Source of the DNA: Rikenellaceae bacterium
GTDB taxonomy: Bacteria; Bacteroidota; Bacteroidia; Bacteroidales; Rikenellaceae
Direction of reading: 5' to 3'
Assembly (NCBI GenBank): GCA_021203585.1
Contig: JAJQAW010000189.1
Coordinates: forward strand, 1 to 6,868
Length of the DNA stretch: 6,868 nt
Positions 6,748 through 6,868 of the stretch are shown one piece after another. Both the position numbers and the translations under genes were made by a program. Each line of letters opens with the position of its first letter. The first letter of the stretch is position 1. Under the pieces are notes generated by a model. The model searched no databases, was not told where the DNA came from, and saw nothing but the letters and a program-made list of their open reading frames with translations.

Positions 6748-6868
6748 ATGGAGATTCGCATTCATGGAGAAAAAAATAGGAGCATTGGAAATTTCGTTGC
6801 CGACCATTCGGGGAAATTACTCGAGCCCGAATTTCGCCAATACCGGAATCTAATGGACTGCGGTGGGC
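6748..6868 (+). other. Edge region with a weak open frame, possibly the start of a divergent gene
   Basis: From ATG 6748 a frame stays open for 40 codons to the window edge (MEIRIHGENRSIG..., then EPEFRQYRNLMDCGG). I recognise no family, codon choice is unremarkable, and no TAnnTTTG promoter precedes it on the plus strand. A second ATG at 6764, in another frame, gives a closed 29-residue peptide. The rest of 6708-6747 is simple intergenic DNA. Treat this as unassigned. Confidence 0.15.

Overview
The window looks like chromosomal DNA of a Bacteroidota species. The signs are promoters of the Bacteroidota type (-7 TAnnTTTG), no strong Shine-Dalgarno sequences, exported proteins with Gln at the mature +1 position, and a TonB-dependent receptor with an N-terminal carboxypeptidase-regulatory-like domain. 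Base composition judged by eye (mid-50s % G+C) would suit an Alistipes/Rikenellaceae-type gut organism better than Bacteroides itself. The genus is an inference. There are six protein genes in two convergent transcription units, and no RNA genes, insertion sequences or CRISPR arrays were seen.

Left unit, plus strand (about 38-2843): a likely promoter, a small histidine-rich two-helix membrane protein (65-412), a 112-bp gap with two small perfect hairpins, then a TonB-dependent outer membrane receptor (525-2843). The pair looks like a metal or metal-complex uptake locus. The receptor gene has one in-frame TAG at 585-587, exactly at the predicted signal-peptide cleavage site, where a CAG (Gln) codon would be expected. 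The remaining 751 codons are intact. The gene is therefore freshly inactivated, read through or recoded, or it carries a sequence error.

A bidirectional intrinsic terminator at 2866-2898 separates the two units.

Right unit, minus strand (6707 down to 2927): a compact four-gene operon in the order MarR-family regulator, MFS transporter, lipoprotein nitroreductase, secreted subtype-B tannase-family esterase. Gene junctions are an 8-bp overlap, a 26-bp gap and a 12-bp gap. A promoter with a 20-bp spacer precedes marR, and a near-perfect 20-bp palindrome fills that spacer and runs into the -7 box, so the operon is probably repressed by its own MarR protein. The esterase keeps the whole catalytic triad and the galloyl-contacting residues of Lactobacillus plantarum tannase. 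The operon reads as a module that senses a phenolic or other aromatic compound, moves it across the membrane, hydrolyses a phenolic ester and reduces an aromatic or quinone substrate. This combination is the best candidate here for a little-described system.

The last ~160 bp (6708-6868) hold no convincing gene, only a low-confidence open frame running off the edge.
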